NCBI GenBank assembly: GCA_017860295.1
Contig: JAFNAS010000002.1
Span: forward strand, 186,001 to 250,000
Reading direction: 5' to 3'
Length of the DNA stretch: 64,000 bases
Origin: Bacteroidota bacterium
GTDB taxonomy: Bacteria > Bacteroidota > Bacteroidia > Bacteroidales > Paludibacteraceae
In this document: piece after piece, positions 1-8,844 of the stretch
Position numbering within the stretch: position 1 is the stretch's first letter
Layout of the letters: each line of letters begins with the position of its first letter
Position numbers and translations under genes: made by a program
Notes under the pieces: model-generated
The model's database searches: none
What the model saw: only the letters and a program-made list of their open reading frames with translations
Told to the model about the DNA's origin: nothing

Positions 1-799
1 CAAAAATAACACCTGGATACGTATCGATGGTAAACCGGGCCGACTGCCCCATGTGTAATGTTTCCATTTTAGTCTCTTCCAGATAGACCAAAATCCAGAA
101 CTTCTTATTGTTATTCACCGTATAGATCGATTGCCCGGGTTGAGCAATATCGCCCGGCAATAACCATCGTTTAGCAATAACGCCATCCGTCGGAGCATAC
201 AATTTGGTATTATTCAACTGAGTAGAAACAACCCCGATCTGAGCATCGGCGGCAACAATTGCTGCTTCAGCTGTTTTAATCTGTGTTTTCGACACCTGCA
301 ACTGAGCCTTGGCAGCTTCGTATTGTGCCTGTGCCGTTTCTAAAGCTTTCTTGCTATGATCGTATTGCTCTTTCGTAACAACACCTCCGCTGTACTGTTT
401 CTTTGCCCGATCAAAATCATCCTGTGCTTTTTCCAGCCCGATTTGCAGTACTTTGATATTTTTCTCATCATACTGAAATTTCGCTTCCGTCTGCACTTTG
501 TTGGCTTCGGTTTGGCTCTTACCGGCAATCATCTGCTTTTTCTGAGCCAGCAGGTCAACACTATCCAACTCGGCCAACAGTTGTCCCTGTTTTACCGAAT
601 CACCTTCCTGCACATATAAATGCGATATACGTCCCATTATTTTCGAACTGACCGAAATATTATCGGATGCTACATAGGCATCATCCGTTTTCAGATAACT
701 CGCATAATCGGCATACCACAACGCCCCTCCAACTACAACTGCAATGACTACTACAGCAAGAGGCACATACACTTTCCAATCTTTTTTTACCTTACTCAT
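1..799 (-). CDS. HlyD/EmrA-type membrane fusion protein, C-terminus outside window
   Basis: Periplasmic adaptor subunit of a multidrug efflux or secretion pump, linking an inner-membrane transporter to an outer-membrane channel. Reading the minus strand from the ATG at 797-799 gives a short cytoplasmic start (MSKVKKDW), one transmembrane helix at about residues 10-28 and a biotinyl/lipoyl-like half (KIMGRISHLYVQEGDSVKQG). A long Gln/Ala/Lys-rich coiled-coil hairpin follows, then the second lipoyl half (APTDGVIAKRWLLPGD) and the start of the beta-barrel domain. The frame is open to the window edge, so the end is missing. It follows the MarR regulator on the same strand with a 41-base gap, the usual order of EmrRAB-like operons, so a transporter gene probably lies beyond the edge. 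The substrate is unknown. The family assignment is firm and the EmrA subtype is likely. Confidence 0.9.
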   Translation of the reverse strand, partial: MSKVKKDWKVYVPLAVVVIAVVVGGALWYADYASYLKTDDAYVASDNISVSSKIMGRISHLYVQEGDSVKQGQLLAELDSVDLLAQKKQMIAGKSQTEANKVQTEAKFQYDEKNIKVLQIGLEKAQDDFDRAKKQYSGGVVTKEQYDHSKKALETAQAQYEAAKAQLQVSKTQIKTAEAAIVAADAQIGVVSTQLNNTKLYAPTDGVIAKRWLLPGDIAQPGQSIYTVNNNKKFWILVYLEETKMETLHMGQSARFTIDTYPGVIF

Positions 800-840
800 G
801 TCTCTCAAATTATTACGCAAGCACTATCGCGGCTTGCAAG

Positions 841-1341
841 TTACACATCTATTTCTTTCTTGCACTCACTAGACGAACTGCAATTCTGAATCATCGTTTT
901 ACCAACCTCTGTCAATATCTCGTTGATATACTGTGCGCTTTCGTTCAACTTGTGCAATTTTTCTTTATCTACCAACAACAAACTGGCACGCAGCGATTCG
1001 GTCATTATCTGCTTAATTTCCCAAAACCGCTCCCTGCCTTTCTCCGTCAACTGAATATAAATAATTCGTCTGTCATTCTCGTCGTTCAATCGTTCCACCA
1101 TCTCTTCGGCAATCAGTCTATCCACCAAAGCAGTCACATGCGGTTTCGGAACCGACAAATGATGTCCGATGCCAGTCATCGTCAATTTACCATGATGCCA
1201 CAAAGCACCCAATGTTTGTAACGTTTGTTGAGTCATATTTGTCTTAGACCGAACGCCCTTAATAAAGATTCGGCCTAAAATAGGAACCACGTGAGACAGA
1301 TTGTCGGAGATCGATTTTATTTCCTGATCCAGATCATCCAT
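841..1341 (-). CDS. MarR family transcriptional regulator of the efflux operon
   Basis: A 166-residue winged-helix repressor of the MarR family. The recognition region reads SVPKPHVTALVDRLIAEEMVERLNDENDRRIIYIQLTEKG (split over residues about 65-105), with the DxR of the wing (NDRR) intact. It is the first gene upstream of the HlyD-type adaptor on the same strand, so it most likely represses its own operon and is released by a small ligand or by oxidation. The C-terminus holds two cysteines in a short Ser-rich tail (QNCSSSSECKK), which could be redox-active or metal-binding; that part is speculation. A short inverted repeat lies just upstream in the promoter region. Confidence 0.9.
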   Translation of the reverse strand: MDDLDQEIKSISDNLSHVVPILGRIFIKGVRSKTNMTQQTLQTLGALWHHGKLTMTGIGHHLSVPKPHVTALVDRLIAEEMVERLNDENDRRIIYIQLTEKGRERFWEIKQIMTESLRASLLLVDKEKLHKLNESAQYINEILTEVGKTMIQNCSSSSECKKEIDV

Positions 1342-1593
1342 ACTATTTCATTGTTATAATTATTACTCTCAATTAATGGTTACAAAATTATAACTATTAT
1401 CATTACAAAACAATTAATCTGAAAATATTTTTGTAAAATAAATACAACAAACTAATAACAAACAGATTAAAAGACGAACAAACAGTCTAAAAATGCGATA
1501 TCTATATACAAAAATGCCCTTCAAAGTCAACTTTGAAGGGCATAATCAGAAAAAAAATTCTTATTTTATCATCCAAAAGAGAAAACCGGCATC
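1342..1593. promoter_or_regulatory. Divergence-free spacer with MarR promoter region and possible operator
   Basis: Very AT-rich spacer upstream of the MarR gene. It contains the arms GTTATAAT (1353-1360) and ATTATAAC (1387-1394), an 8-bp perfect inverted repeat around the expected transcription start. This could be an operator for the MarR protein, but AT-rich DNA gives such repeats by chance. The left part of the spacer as read from guaD holds that gene's terminator (listed separately). No open reading frame is convincing here. Confidence 0.35.
1510..1543 (-). terminator. Rho-independent terminator of the nadE-guaD transcript
   Basis: A perfect 13-bp inverted repeat, ATGCCCTTCAAAG (1514-1526) and CTTTGAAGGGCAT (1531-1543), with a TCAA loop. 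Read on the minus strand it is followed by a run of five T. It sits 50 bases beyond the stop of guaD and closes that transcription unit. Confidence 0.85.
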
Positions 1594-2076
1594 TTAATAT
1601 TCTGTTTTATCCGGTTTGTTTGCCCAGGCTTCAAAAGCGACCAAGGCCTCTTCTCGTAGAATGCTACTAATTGGCAAATTACGCATCGCTGGATTCAGTT
1701 TCAGTTCTTCGTAAATAAATGAATCGTCAAATCCGATATTTTGAGCATCGGTTTTGGTATTGGCATAAAACAGTTTATCGAAGTGAGCCCAGTAGATAGC
1801 GCCCAAACACATCGGGCAAGGCTCGCACGAACTATAAATGATACACCCCGACAAATCGTATGTATTCAACTTTCGGGCAGCCTCTCTGATCGCAATAATT
1901 TCGGCATGAGCTGTCGGGTCGTTGTGCTGGGTCACACTATTAGACCCTGTAGCCACCACTTCTCCGTTTTTTACAACAACCGCCCCAAAAGGACCGCCTC
2001 CCCTCTCAACACTCTCAAGCGACAGCCGAATGGCCAACCGCATAAATTCCATATCATCAGTCATGCTCAAATTCAT
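1594..2076 (-). CDS. guaD: Guanine deaminase (cytidine deaminase-like fold)
   Basis: Zinc hydrolase that converts guanine to xanthine and ammonia in purine salvage. The 160-residue protein has the HAE zinc/proton-shuttle motif (PTAHAEIIAIREA) and the second zinc motif CEPCPMCLGAIYWA. The C-terminal half (GFDDSFIYEELKL) and ending (NKPDKTEY) match the Bacillus GuaD subfamily as I remember it, rather than the tRNA adenosine deaminase TadA. Domain-swapped GuaD has the same length. It follows nadE by 60 bases on the same strand, so both are probably co-transcribed, and a strong terminator lies downstream. Substrate specificity is inferred from similarity by eye; another nucleobase is possible. 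Confidence 0.85.
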   Translation of the reverse strand: MNLSMTDDMEFMRLAIRLSLESVERGGGPFGAVVVKNGEVVATGSNSVTQHNDPTAHAEIIAIREAARKLNTYDLSGCIIYSSCEPCPMCLGAIYWAHFDKLFYANTKTDAQNIGFDDSFIYEELKLNPAMRNLPISSILREEALVAFEAWANKPDKTEY

Positions 2077-2136
2077 TAAAGATCAAATACGGCTACTGTC
2101 GCACGACAATAGGCCTTCCGCTGCACAAAACACGCC

Positions 2137-4068
2137 CTACAATTCATCAAGATCTTTCAACCACAAAGAAGCAACAGCATCGCTGGGCATACGCCAATCC
2201 CCGCGAGGAGACAGGTTGATAGAGCCCACCTTGGGTCCATCGGGCAAACAGGAGCGCTTAAATTGTTGCGAGAAAAACCGACGGATAAATATTTTCAGCC
2301 ATTTACGAATAACCTCATCGGCATATTTCCCTGCAAAAGCATGTTGAGCTAGATAGAATATTTTGGAAGGAGAAAATCCGTAACGAACCATGTAGTACAG
2401 ATAAAAATCATGCAACTCGTACGGACCGATAATATCTTCCGTCTTCTGAGCAATATCACCATTGGTATCGGTCGGCAAAAGTTCAGGGCTGACGGGCGTA
2501 TCCAGAATGTCGCGCAAGGTATCGGCACTCTTTCCACCTACCTTGTGGTTAGCCACCCAACTCACCAGATAACGAATCAGCGTTTTGGGCACACCTGAGT
2601 TGACACCATACATCGACATATGGTCGCCGTTATAAGTACACCACCCCATCGCCAATTCCGACAAATCGCCGGTACCAATCACAAGACCACCCTCTTTATT
2701 GGCAATATTCATCAAAATCTGAGTTCGCTCGCGCGCCTGCGTATTTTCATACGTCACATCGTGGATATCTTCGGAATGGCCAATATCGTTAAAATGCTGC
2801 AGGCTGGCAGCTGTAATATCAATTTCGCGGATGGTTACACCAAGCGAATTCATCAGATCAATCGCATTGTTATATGTTCGACCCGTAGTACCGAAGCCCG
2901 GCATGGTAATGCCAAGAATATTCGTTCGGGGAATCGACAGTTTATCGAATGTCAGCGCTGTCACCAAAAGAGCAAGCGTAGAGTCCAGACCGCCGGAAAT
3001 GCCAATCACGGCCGTTTTCGATTGGGTATGCATAAAACGTTTGGCCAAACCACCGATTTGAATCGAGAATATCTCTTCGCACCGCTTATCCAGTTCAATA
3101 CCTGATGGAATAAATGGCGTCGGCGAAACTGTACGAGTGAGAGCGAACGTATCTACCGCCGGTATCGGACATTCGATCAGACGATACTCCGGCAAGGAAG
3201 AAAAAATAGCCGTACCATCCTGCGAAAAACCAGAATTATGTTGCCTTTCGTTGGTTAATAAATCCACATCTATTTCGCTAACGAGTAACTGCTCGTCGAA
3301 CGAAAAACGATCGGCCATCGACAAAACACGACCGTTTTCGGCAACAATTCCCTTGCCGGCAAAAACCACATCCTGGCTCGACTCTCCGAAACCTGCTCCG
3401 GCATACACATAACCCGCGATGCACCGCGCCGACTGCTGAGCAATAAGCGATATGAGGTAATCGTTTTTAGCGATAATTTCGTTGCTGGCCGATAAATTAA
3501 AAATGAGTTGAGCACCCATAAGCGCATGCAACGAACTCGGAGGAACTGTAACCCATAGATCTTCACATAGTTCAATAGAAAAATGGAAGTTACCGGAACC
3601 TATCAACAAATGAATTCCAAATGGCACCGATTGACCTGCCAATGTAATGGTATCCACAACAGCATCTTTGGCAGAGACGAACCAGCGCTTCTCATAAAAC
3701 TCGTTATAGTTGGGCAAATGCGTTTTAGGAACTACAGCATAAATACGCCCCGATCCGAAAACCACAGCGCAATTAAACAATCCGGAACCGACCCGGACAG
3801 GCAATCCCACGATCGAAACAATATTCAGCTGTTTCGTCTCTTCAACCAGGCGGGCCAACGATTTCTCTGCCTCTTCAACAAGCAGTTGCTGCTGAAACAG
3901 ATCGGCACAGGTATAAGCCGTAATGGATAATTCGGGAAAACATACAATCTGAACATTTTGTCTGGAAGCCTGTTCAATCAGTTTTTTGATGCAGATTGTA
4001 TTGTAAGAGCAGTCGGCAACCTGCACACGAGGTATTGCTGTGGCTATTTTTAGAAATCCATTATTCAT
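2137..4068 (-). CDS. nadE: Glutamine-dependent NAD+ synthase
   Basis: Makes NAD+ from nicotinic acid adenine dinucleotide, ATP and glutamine, the last step of NAD biosynthesis. The 643-residue length fits the long, glutamine-dependent form. The N-terminal nitrilase-type glutaminase domain shows the full catalytic triad: Glu46 in FPELSITAY, Lys115 in VVPKTHLPN and Cys168 in IELCEDLW. The C-terminal synthetase domain has the PP-loop VIGISGGLDSTLALLV at about residues 353-368 and a GTGDLSELAMGWCTYNGDH stretch typical of the family. It lies 13 bases after the DUF5683-like gene and ahead of guaD on the same strand. Nothing unusual was seen in the sequence. Confidence 0.96.
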   Translation of the reverse strand: MNNGFLKIATAIPRVQVADCSYNTICIKKLIEQASRQNVQIVCFPELSITAYTCADLFQQQLLVEEAEKSLARLVEETKQLNIVSIVGLPVRVGSGLFNCAVVFGSGRIYAVVPKTHLPNYNEFYEKRWFVSAKDAVVDTITLAGQSVPFGIHLLIGSGNFHFSIELCEDLWVTVPPSSLHALMGAQLIFNLSASNEIIAKNDYLISLIAQQSARCIAGYVYAGAGFGESSQDVVFAGKGIVAENGRVLSMADRFSFDEQLLVSEIDVDLLTNERQHNSGFSQDGTAIFSSLPEYRLIECPIPAVDTFALTRTVSPTPFIPSGIELDKRCEEIFSIQIGGLAKRFMHTQSKTAVIGISGGLDSTLALLVTALTFDKLSIPRTNILGITMPGFGTTGRTYNNAIDLMNSLGVTIREIDITAASLQHFNDIGHSEDIHDVTYENTQARERTQILMNIANKEGGLVIGTGDLSELAMGWCTYNGDHMSMYGVNSGVPKTLIRYLVSWVANHKVGGKSADTLRDILDTPVSPELLPTDTNGDIAQKTEDIIGPYELHDFYLYYMVRYGFSPSKIFYLAQHAFAGKYADEVIRKWLKIFIRRFFSQQFKRSCLPDGPKVGSINLSPRGDWRMPSDAVASLWLKDLDEL

Positions 4069-4081
4069 TTAACATCACAAT

Positions 4082-4966
4082 TTATTTACCACCAATCTGG
4101 TACGTAATTTTCACCCCTGCATAACCCGTTTCGGGAATATACTGCCCGTTAGTAGCATAAAGATAATCAACATTCGGCCTCATTATAAAACTACTACGCT
4201 TGTATTTTCTTCTTGCAATTGCACGTTGACTGTTCAATGTTGTAGACCGAAAAGGAGCCTCAATAATATTGCAAAGATAGGATGCCAATGCAATATACCC
4301 AAAAGCTGATGATAACTTCGCATTCGTTTCTTTTGCCTGTGCCGATATGATAAGTGGGATAAATGTTGTAGCCATGAAAGTGACACCTTTGGCAAGTTCG
4401 CCATTATAAATCTGTCCGAGTCCTGGGACAAGAGCAGAAAAGGCACAAGCCAGCAATGGATCTCTCTCCGCTAGTATCTTAGGAATTGAGGTTGGCTTTT
4501 TTTGCACAATATTTACCTTTTGCGCAACCTCCTCCTTCTTTTTTTCAACAACAACGGTATCTCTTTTAGCAACAATCAAACGGACTCTGGTCAGGCTATC
4601 TGGTGCTACAACTACTTTTTCAGTAGCAACAGGCACCTCTTCTTTAATGATCTTCTCAATTTCATCCATATTAAAAACCCAGAGATTCCCATCAACCGAT
4701 TTTATTTTCACTATTTTACCGATTTGTTCTACTACAACACTGCTGGATGGGGTCGTCACAGACTGTGCTTTCCCATTTTTAGATTTTATAGTCCTTGTCG
4801 TTGCCGCTACAGTTTTAACTGTCTTCGTTACAGTCTGCTCTATACTGGTTATTGTTCCTTTTATAATGCTTCCATTTTTTAGATACAAAACATCCAAAGA
4901 ATTGGATTGACCATAAAGAGCAAAAGCAAAGGAACAAGCGACTAAGGTCAGAAAAAACTTACTCAT
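4082..4966 (-). CDS. Exported/membrane protein of unknown function, DUF5683-like C-terminus
   Basis: I do not recognise a function. The 294-residue protein starts with a signal peptide (MSKFFLTLVACSFAFALYG). Next comes a domain of the type seen in Bacteroidetes periplasmic proteins (DVLYLKNGSIIKGTITSI), then a Thr/Lys/Val-rich linker. The C-terminal part has two hydrophobic segments around ACAFSALVPGLGQIYNGE and GVTFMATTFIPLIISA. The motif LVPGLGQIYNGE followed by a helix pair is typical of the DUF5683/TM2-like membrane family. It begins the nadE-guaD unit, with 13 bases to nadE, but no functional link is known. The start was chosen because it gives a clean signal peptide. Confidence 0.6.
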   Translation of the reverse strand: MSKFFLTLVACSFAFALYGQSNSLDVLYLKNGSIIKGTITSIEQTVTKTVKTVAATTRTIKSKNGKAQSVTTPSSSVVVEQIGKIVKIKSVDGNLWVFNMDEIEKIIKEEVPVATEKVVVAPDSLTRVRLIVAKRDTVVVEKKKEEVAQKVNIVQKKPTSIPKILAERDPLLACAFSALVPGLGQIYNGELAKGVTFMATTFIPLIISAQAKETNAKLSSAFGYIALASYLCNIIEAPFRSTTLNSQRAIARRKYKRSSFIMRPNVDYLYATNGQYIPETGYAGVKITYQIGGK

Positions 4967-5249
4967 AAATAAAAATTAATATTATTCTACGTTCTCAAAC
5001 AACCTTCTATCAACCAGTAGTATTAACCTCTTATAGGGTTATTCAATACAAAAATACAACAATAATTTTATTAACACCAGATTTACATTTAATTCTTGGA
5101 ATATTCTTGTATATAATCCGTGAAAAACAGAGCTCAATGCATTTTTGTTTTATTTCTTTGCGGCTTTGGTCTGAAGCAAGAGCACTACAAACTAACCATT
5201 GACGCTCTACAATCACAGAGAATAGACAATTGTATCCATCAATAAGTCC

Positions 5250-5285
5250 AAAAAAAAAGGCGCCAAAACGAAAATTGACACCTTT
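5250..5285 (-). terminator. Terminator at the end of the Bat operon
   Basis: On the minus strand the RNA can form an 11-bp stem from AAAGGTGTCAA and TTGGCGCCTTT with two G-U pairs, followed at once by nine T. It begins about 20 bases beyond the batE stop. This marks the end of the long moxR-bat transcript. The rest of the 338-base spacer up to 4967 contains no gene that I can support. Confidence 0.85.
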
Positions 5286-5304
5286 CCATGCAAGTCTAAA
5301 ACGA

Positions 5305-6054
5305 TTATATTTTTTCAATATTCGTAGCCGGAATAAATCCGGCATTGCCATCAGGAAGTTCAACTTCAGTCCAACCTGATACATTATTTCTGATTGTAAC
5401 CTTCGTACCGGCATGCATAACAAACATATCTTTGCCATTTAACGAAGGCGAGTCTTTGGCAGTAACAGAACCAACCATAATGATTCCATCAGACGAATTG
5501 ACAATTTTATTGCTTTGCTTTAATGCATAGCTAAGCGAAATCAAAGCGATCAGCAAAGATGCCACGGCAAAATTAAAGGTAGTTTTTCGGAACGAGCGAT
5601 AACGCCCGAAGACAAAGCACAAAAATGAAGTAAGCGACAAAACAAATAGAATGATGCTGAAGACTGCCCATCCGTTAGAGGACATCAAATCACCAAAATC
5701 ATTTATCCATTGCTTCAAAAAGAAGACGGATGTAACATCTACATTATCGACAACCCTTTTTTGTGCTATTTGCAAGTTAAACTTAGCGTCTTCATAATTA
5801 GGTTTCAGAAGCAACGCCCGATTGTAATTCAAAATGGATTGAGCTATATCACCCGAACGGTAATAGGCATTTCCAAGATTGTAGTATAATTCAGGCGAAC
5901 TTCCCTGAGATTGCAAAATAGCTTCATATTGTTGAATGGCCGTCACATAATTTTTTTGAGCATACGAAACATTTGCATCTTTTACAGATGCCTGTTGCGC
6001 CAACGCCACTACCGCCAATAAAGCAAAAACACCCGCCATCAATGCCTTCTTCAT
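5305..6054 (-). CDS. batE: BatE: TPR and SH3-like membrane protein
   Basis: Last gene of the aerotolerance (Bat) operon. A start at 6054 (MKKALMAGVFALLAVVALAQ) gives a proper signal peptide; the longer frame from 6081 adds nine residues without one. Two to three TPR repeats follow (NYVTAIQQYEAILQSQGSSPELYYNLGNAYYRSGDIAQSILNYNRALLLKPN, in pieces). Two transmembrane segments lie around residues 125-180, and a C-terminal bacterial SH3 domain ends the protein (GTKVTIRNNVSGWTEVEL, GFIPATNIEKI). In Bacteroides fragilis the Bat proteins were linked to aerotolerance, and in other bacteria to envelope stress. The biochemical role is not known. Confidence 0.88.
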   Translation of the reverse strand: MKKALMAGVFALLAVVALAQQASVKDANVSYAQKNYVTAIQQYEAILQSQGSSPELYYNLGNAYYRSGDIAQSILNYNRALLLKPNYEDAKFNLQIAQKRVVDNVDVTSVFFLKQWINDFGDLMSSNGWAVFSIILFVLSLTSFLCFVFGRYRSFRKTTFNFAVASLLIALISLSYALKQSNKIVNSSDGIIMVGSVTAKDSPSLNGKDMFVMHAGTKVTIRNNVSGWTEVELPDGNAGFIPATNIEKI

Positions 6055-6085
6055 ATCGGTTTTATTTCTAAAAACATTCATTTCG

Positions 6086-7906
6086 TTACTTTTTAATGCT
6101 ACCTTCCAATGCTTCGATCACAGCCACCGCTTCGACAAAAACAGTATCCAATTCATCAGTGGAAGTGACTGGAGCATAACGTGCAAATTCACATGTGTTA
6201 AGTAAATCCATATACCTGTTAATCAATGACTCGTCAACAGCATGAAGAACCAATTCCGATTGCATTTTTTCTTTTGTAAGATCGGCTACCGGAATATTGA
6301 GTTTATAACTTAAATACCCCCAACAAGCCTTCAAAATCTCATCATAAAACTGTTCCTTTTTCTGTTCCTTCAAATGGATTGAGGCCAACTTCAATCGCTT
6401 TAAGGCCATTTTATTTGCCTTACGATTACGGACCAATGCCATATTAGCATTATCAAGAGCTTGTTTGCGGAATAAGAAATACAAAACTATTGCCAACAAC
6501 AACGGAATAAGATACAACAGCCAGAACCAATACGTTTTAACAAAAAATTCGGGTTGCTTCGACACTGTGAAATTATCCGTATTGATGTATCGAATATCTT
6601 TGTTCAGCACCTTAATATTTTCTTTTTGTGTATTATCCACCACAGTCGATGAGCTGCCCGATCCCTTATCCACATGCAGTTTATATTCTGGAGTCGAAAT
6701 AGTTTTGTACGAATGAGTGGATACATCGAAGTAAGAAAACGAAACCGGTGATATCACAAAATCGCCTGGCTGGCGGGGAATTGCAAGAAATTCCATAGTT
6801 TTGGTTCCCGTAACACCCGATGCCGAAGGCCTGTAATTATTATCAACCTTAGGCTCATAAGCCTCAAAATCAGCTGGAAATTTAAGCGGCAACGTGTTTA
6901 TTAACTTCAAGTTACCCGTGCCTGAAATGGTAACCCGAACCGTTACAGGCTCATTGGTTTTCATTGTGTTCTTATCGACCTGAGCACTCATGTGGAAATT
7001 ACCGACCGCTCCCGAAAATGTTGCCGGTTTACCGGCTGTGGGCAAAGGTGTAACATTGATACGGATCGATGGAGCCACCAACGTTCGTTTTACATCCTGA
7101 TACGTATCGAAGAAATCGTCGAAAATACTCCGAACTTTCCGCTGGCTTCGCAACCGGAGGCCGAATGTTCCAGACGCTTTTTCAATGTCATATGTCCCAG
7201 GCCTCTGCGGGAATAATAAGACCTGATACAAAACAAATGTAGTATAATTATGCCCGTTATACCGTTCGAGCTGTGGACGCTGATCGGTAGGCAAATCAAT
7301 TTTTTGCATCACAAAGCCTTTAAATTCGGGCAATTTAAAGTTCTCAACACCAAGAACATCGGGCAATGAATAGAGTTTATACGTCACCAAAAATGCTTCC
7401 TGCTCATATACACGTGTTTTAGTGACATTGGCTTTCATAAAAACGTCACCTGACGAAATGGATACTTGCGAGCTTCCTTCATTTTGAGACTCACCACCAC
7501 CTCTCCTATTGTTCTTTGAATTTTTATCCTGAGGTAATACTCTTATTGTTAATCCATTAGACACATGTCGCTGTCGGGAAATCATGATAGATGCCGGACC
7601 TACGGAAAAAGTACCCAACTTACGAGCCTGCAAAGTATAGGTAATGGTCATTGAGCCACTATACTGCCCGTTAATAATCTGCTGAGAACTGGAGGTGTAC
7701 GGCCCGGCCAAAGTTTCAAAGTTGCTCAAATCCGGCAAACGTAATTCATCTGCGTCAGCGGCCGTATTGATAACGTAAGACAATTGAAACGGAGTACCCA
7801 ATATAACAGTCGGAGGTGCTTTTGCAACAAACGTAATTTTTTGAGCATTTCCTCGGACAACACCTAATATTAACAACGCTACTAAAAATAAAATATACTT
7901 TTTCAT
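6086..7906 (-). CDS. batD: BatD: large periplasmic protein with C-terminal membrane anchor
   Basis: About 606 residues from the start at 7906 (MKKYILFLVALLILGVVRGNAQ), preferred over 7960 because it opens a signal peptide. The body is a run of Ig-like beta domains with the typical BatD phrases KITFVAKAPPTVILGTPFQLSY, FVLYQVLLFPQRPGTYDIE and KTNEPVTVRVTISGTGNLKLI (quoted in parts). A single transmembrane helix follows near YWFWLLYLIPLLLAIVLYFLF, then a cytoplasmic helical tail (about 110 residues) resembling that of the gene at 10904. It lies between batC and batE, with 31 bases to the latter. It probably works at the periplasmic face of a BatA/BatB complex; this is inferred from operon conservation. 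Confidence 0.88.
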   Translation of the reverse strand: MKKYILFLVALLILGVVRGNAQKITFVAKAPPTVILGTPFQLSYVINTAADADELRLPDLSNFETLAGPYTSSSQQIINGQYSGSMTITYTLQARKLGTFSVGPASIMISRQRHVSNGLTIRVLPQDKNSKNNRRGGGESQNEGSSQVSISSGDVFMKANVTKTRVYEQEAFLVTYKLYSLPDVLGVENFKLPEFKGFVMQKIDLPTDQRPQLERYNGHNYTTFVLYQVLLFPQRPGTYDIEKASGTFGLRLRSQRKVRSIFDDFFDTYQDVKRTLVAPSIRINVTPLPTAGKPATFSGAVGNFHMSAQVDKNTMKTNEPVTVRVTISGTGNLKLINTLPLKFPADFEAYEPKVDNNYRPSASGVTGTKTMEFLAIPRQPGDFVISPVSFSYFDVSTHSYKTISTPEYKLHVDKGSGSSSTVVDNTQKENIKVLNKDIRYINTDNFTVSKQPEFFVKTYWFWLLYLIPLLLAIVLYFLFRKQALDNANMALVRNRKANKMALKRLKLASIHLKEQKKEQFYDEILKACWGYLSYKLNIPVADLTKEKMQSELVLHAVDESLINRYMDLLNTCEFARYAPVTSTDELDTVFVEAVAVIEALEGSIKK

Positions 7907-8068
7907 CCGTATATAATTGTTTTTTAATGGACGGATGGAATTCCTTGTTGCTGCAATCATGTTTTCATCCTACACAACAACATGTTCATTTCATCGCTCT
8001 ATACAATTTTTGACCCAAATGGGCAAATACAACCCAAAAAAGAAGATTTGTTTTTGTTCTCATTCAGC

Positions 8069-8791
8069 CTACCAATCTTTTTCTGCCGATTGCGACCGGG
8101 CTCTGGCTTTTCTGTCATTCATTTTTTGTTGTACATCTTTTTCGTTTTGTTGGATGGCATTGAGAATCTGCTCTGCATTTTGCTTCGACATTCCACCACC
8201 TTGTGCCTGTTGCTGCTGATTCTGCTTCTGCTGATCTTTATTATTCTGGTTCTGATTATTATTTTGTTGGTTGTTATTTTTCGGGTCCGGCTTGTTCTGA
8301 TTTTTCTTATCCTGCTGTTTTTGTTGGTCTTTATTATTTTTGTCTTTATCCTTATTCTTGTTTTGCTGATTCTTCATCATCGCTTTTGCAAAAGCATAAT
8401 TGAAGCGCGTTTCATTGTCATTCGGATTAAGTATCAACGACTGCCGGTAGGCCTCAAGCGCCTTATCGTACTGACGTTGGGTCATTAACGAATTACCCAA
8501 ATTATGCATGGTCGATGCCATTCGTTTTTTATCCCGAGTCAATGACAAAGCCTGCTTGTAAGCATTCAACGCGTCAGAATATTTGTTTTGTTTATACAGA
8601 GCATTTCCTAAGTCATAATTAGCCTCAAAAGACTTTTTATTTTGCTTAATGGCATCTCTGTAAGCACGTTCAGCCTCAACATATTTTTGTTTATTATAAA
8701 GTTTGTTTCCGGTATTTACATTCGCACTCTCTTTTTGTGCAAAAGAAGGAACGAAGGCCAATAGTCCGAGTAAAATAAAAAGAGTTCTCAT
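8069..8791 (-). CDS. batC: BatC: TPR protein with Asn/Gln/Lys-rich tail
   Basis: A start at 8791 (MRTLFILLGLLAFVPSFAQ) gives a signal peptide; the longer frame from 8854 would overlap batB and adds an unlikely leader. Three TPR repeats follow (YNKQKYVEAERAYRDAIKQN; ANYDLGNALYKQNKYSDALN; TMHNLGNSLMTQRQYDKALEAY). The C-terminal 90 residues are a low-complexity tract of Asn, Gln, Lys and Asp ending in a short basic helix, common in BatC of this phylum. It lies between batB and batD. It probably serves as a protein-protein scaffold in the periplasm for the VWA proteins BatA and BatB. Confidence 0.87.
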   Translation of the reverse strand: MRTLFILLGLLAFVPSFAQKESANVNTGNKLYNKQKYVEAERAYRDAIKQNKKSFEANYDLGNALYKQNKYSDALNAYKQALSLTRDKKRMASTMHNLGNSLMTQRQYDKALEAYRQSLILNPNDNETRFNYAFAKAMMKNQQNKNKDKDKNNKDQQKQQDKKNQNKPDPKNNNQQNNNQNQNNKDQQKQNQQQQAQGGGMSKQNAEQILNAIQQNEKDVQQKMNDRKARARSQSAEKDW

Positions 8792-8844
8792 AATTTTCAG
8801 CGATGATATTTCATTGCAATTAATATATTCGGCAAATTGCAATA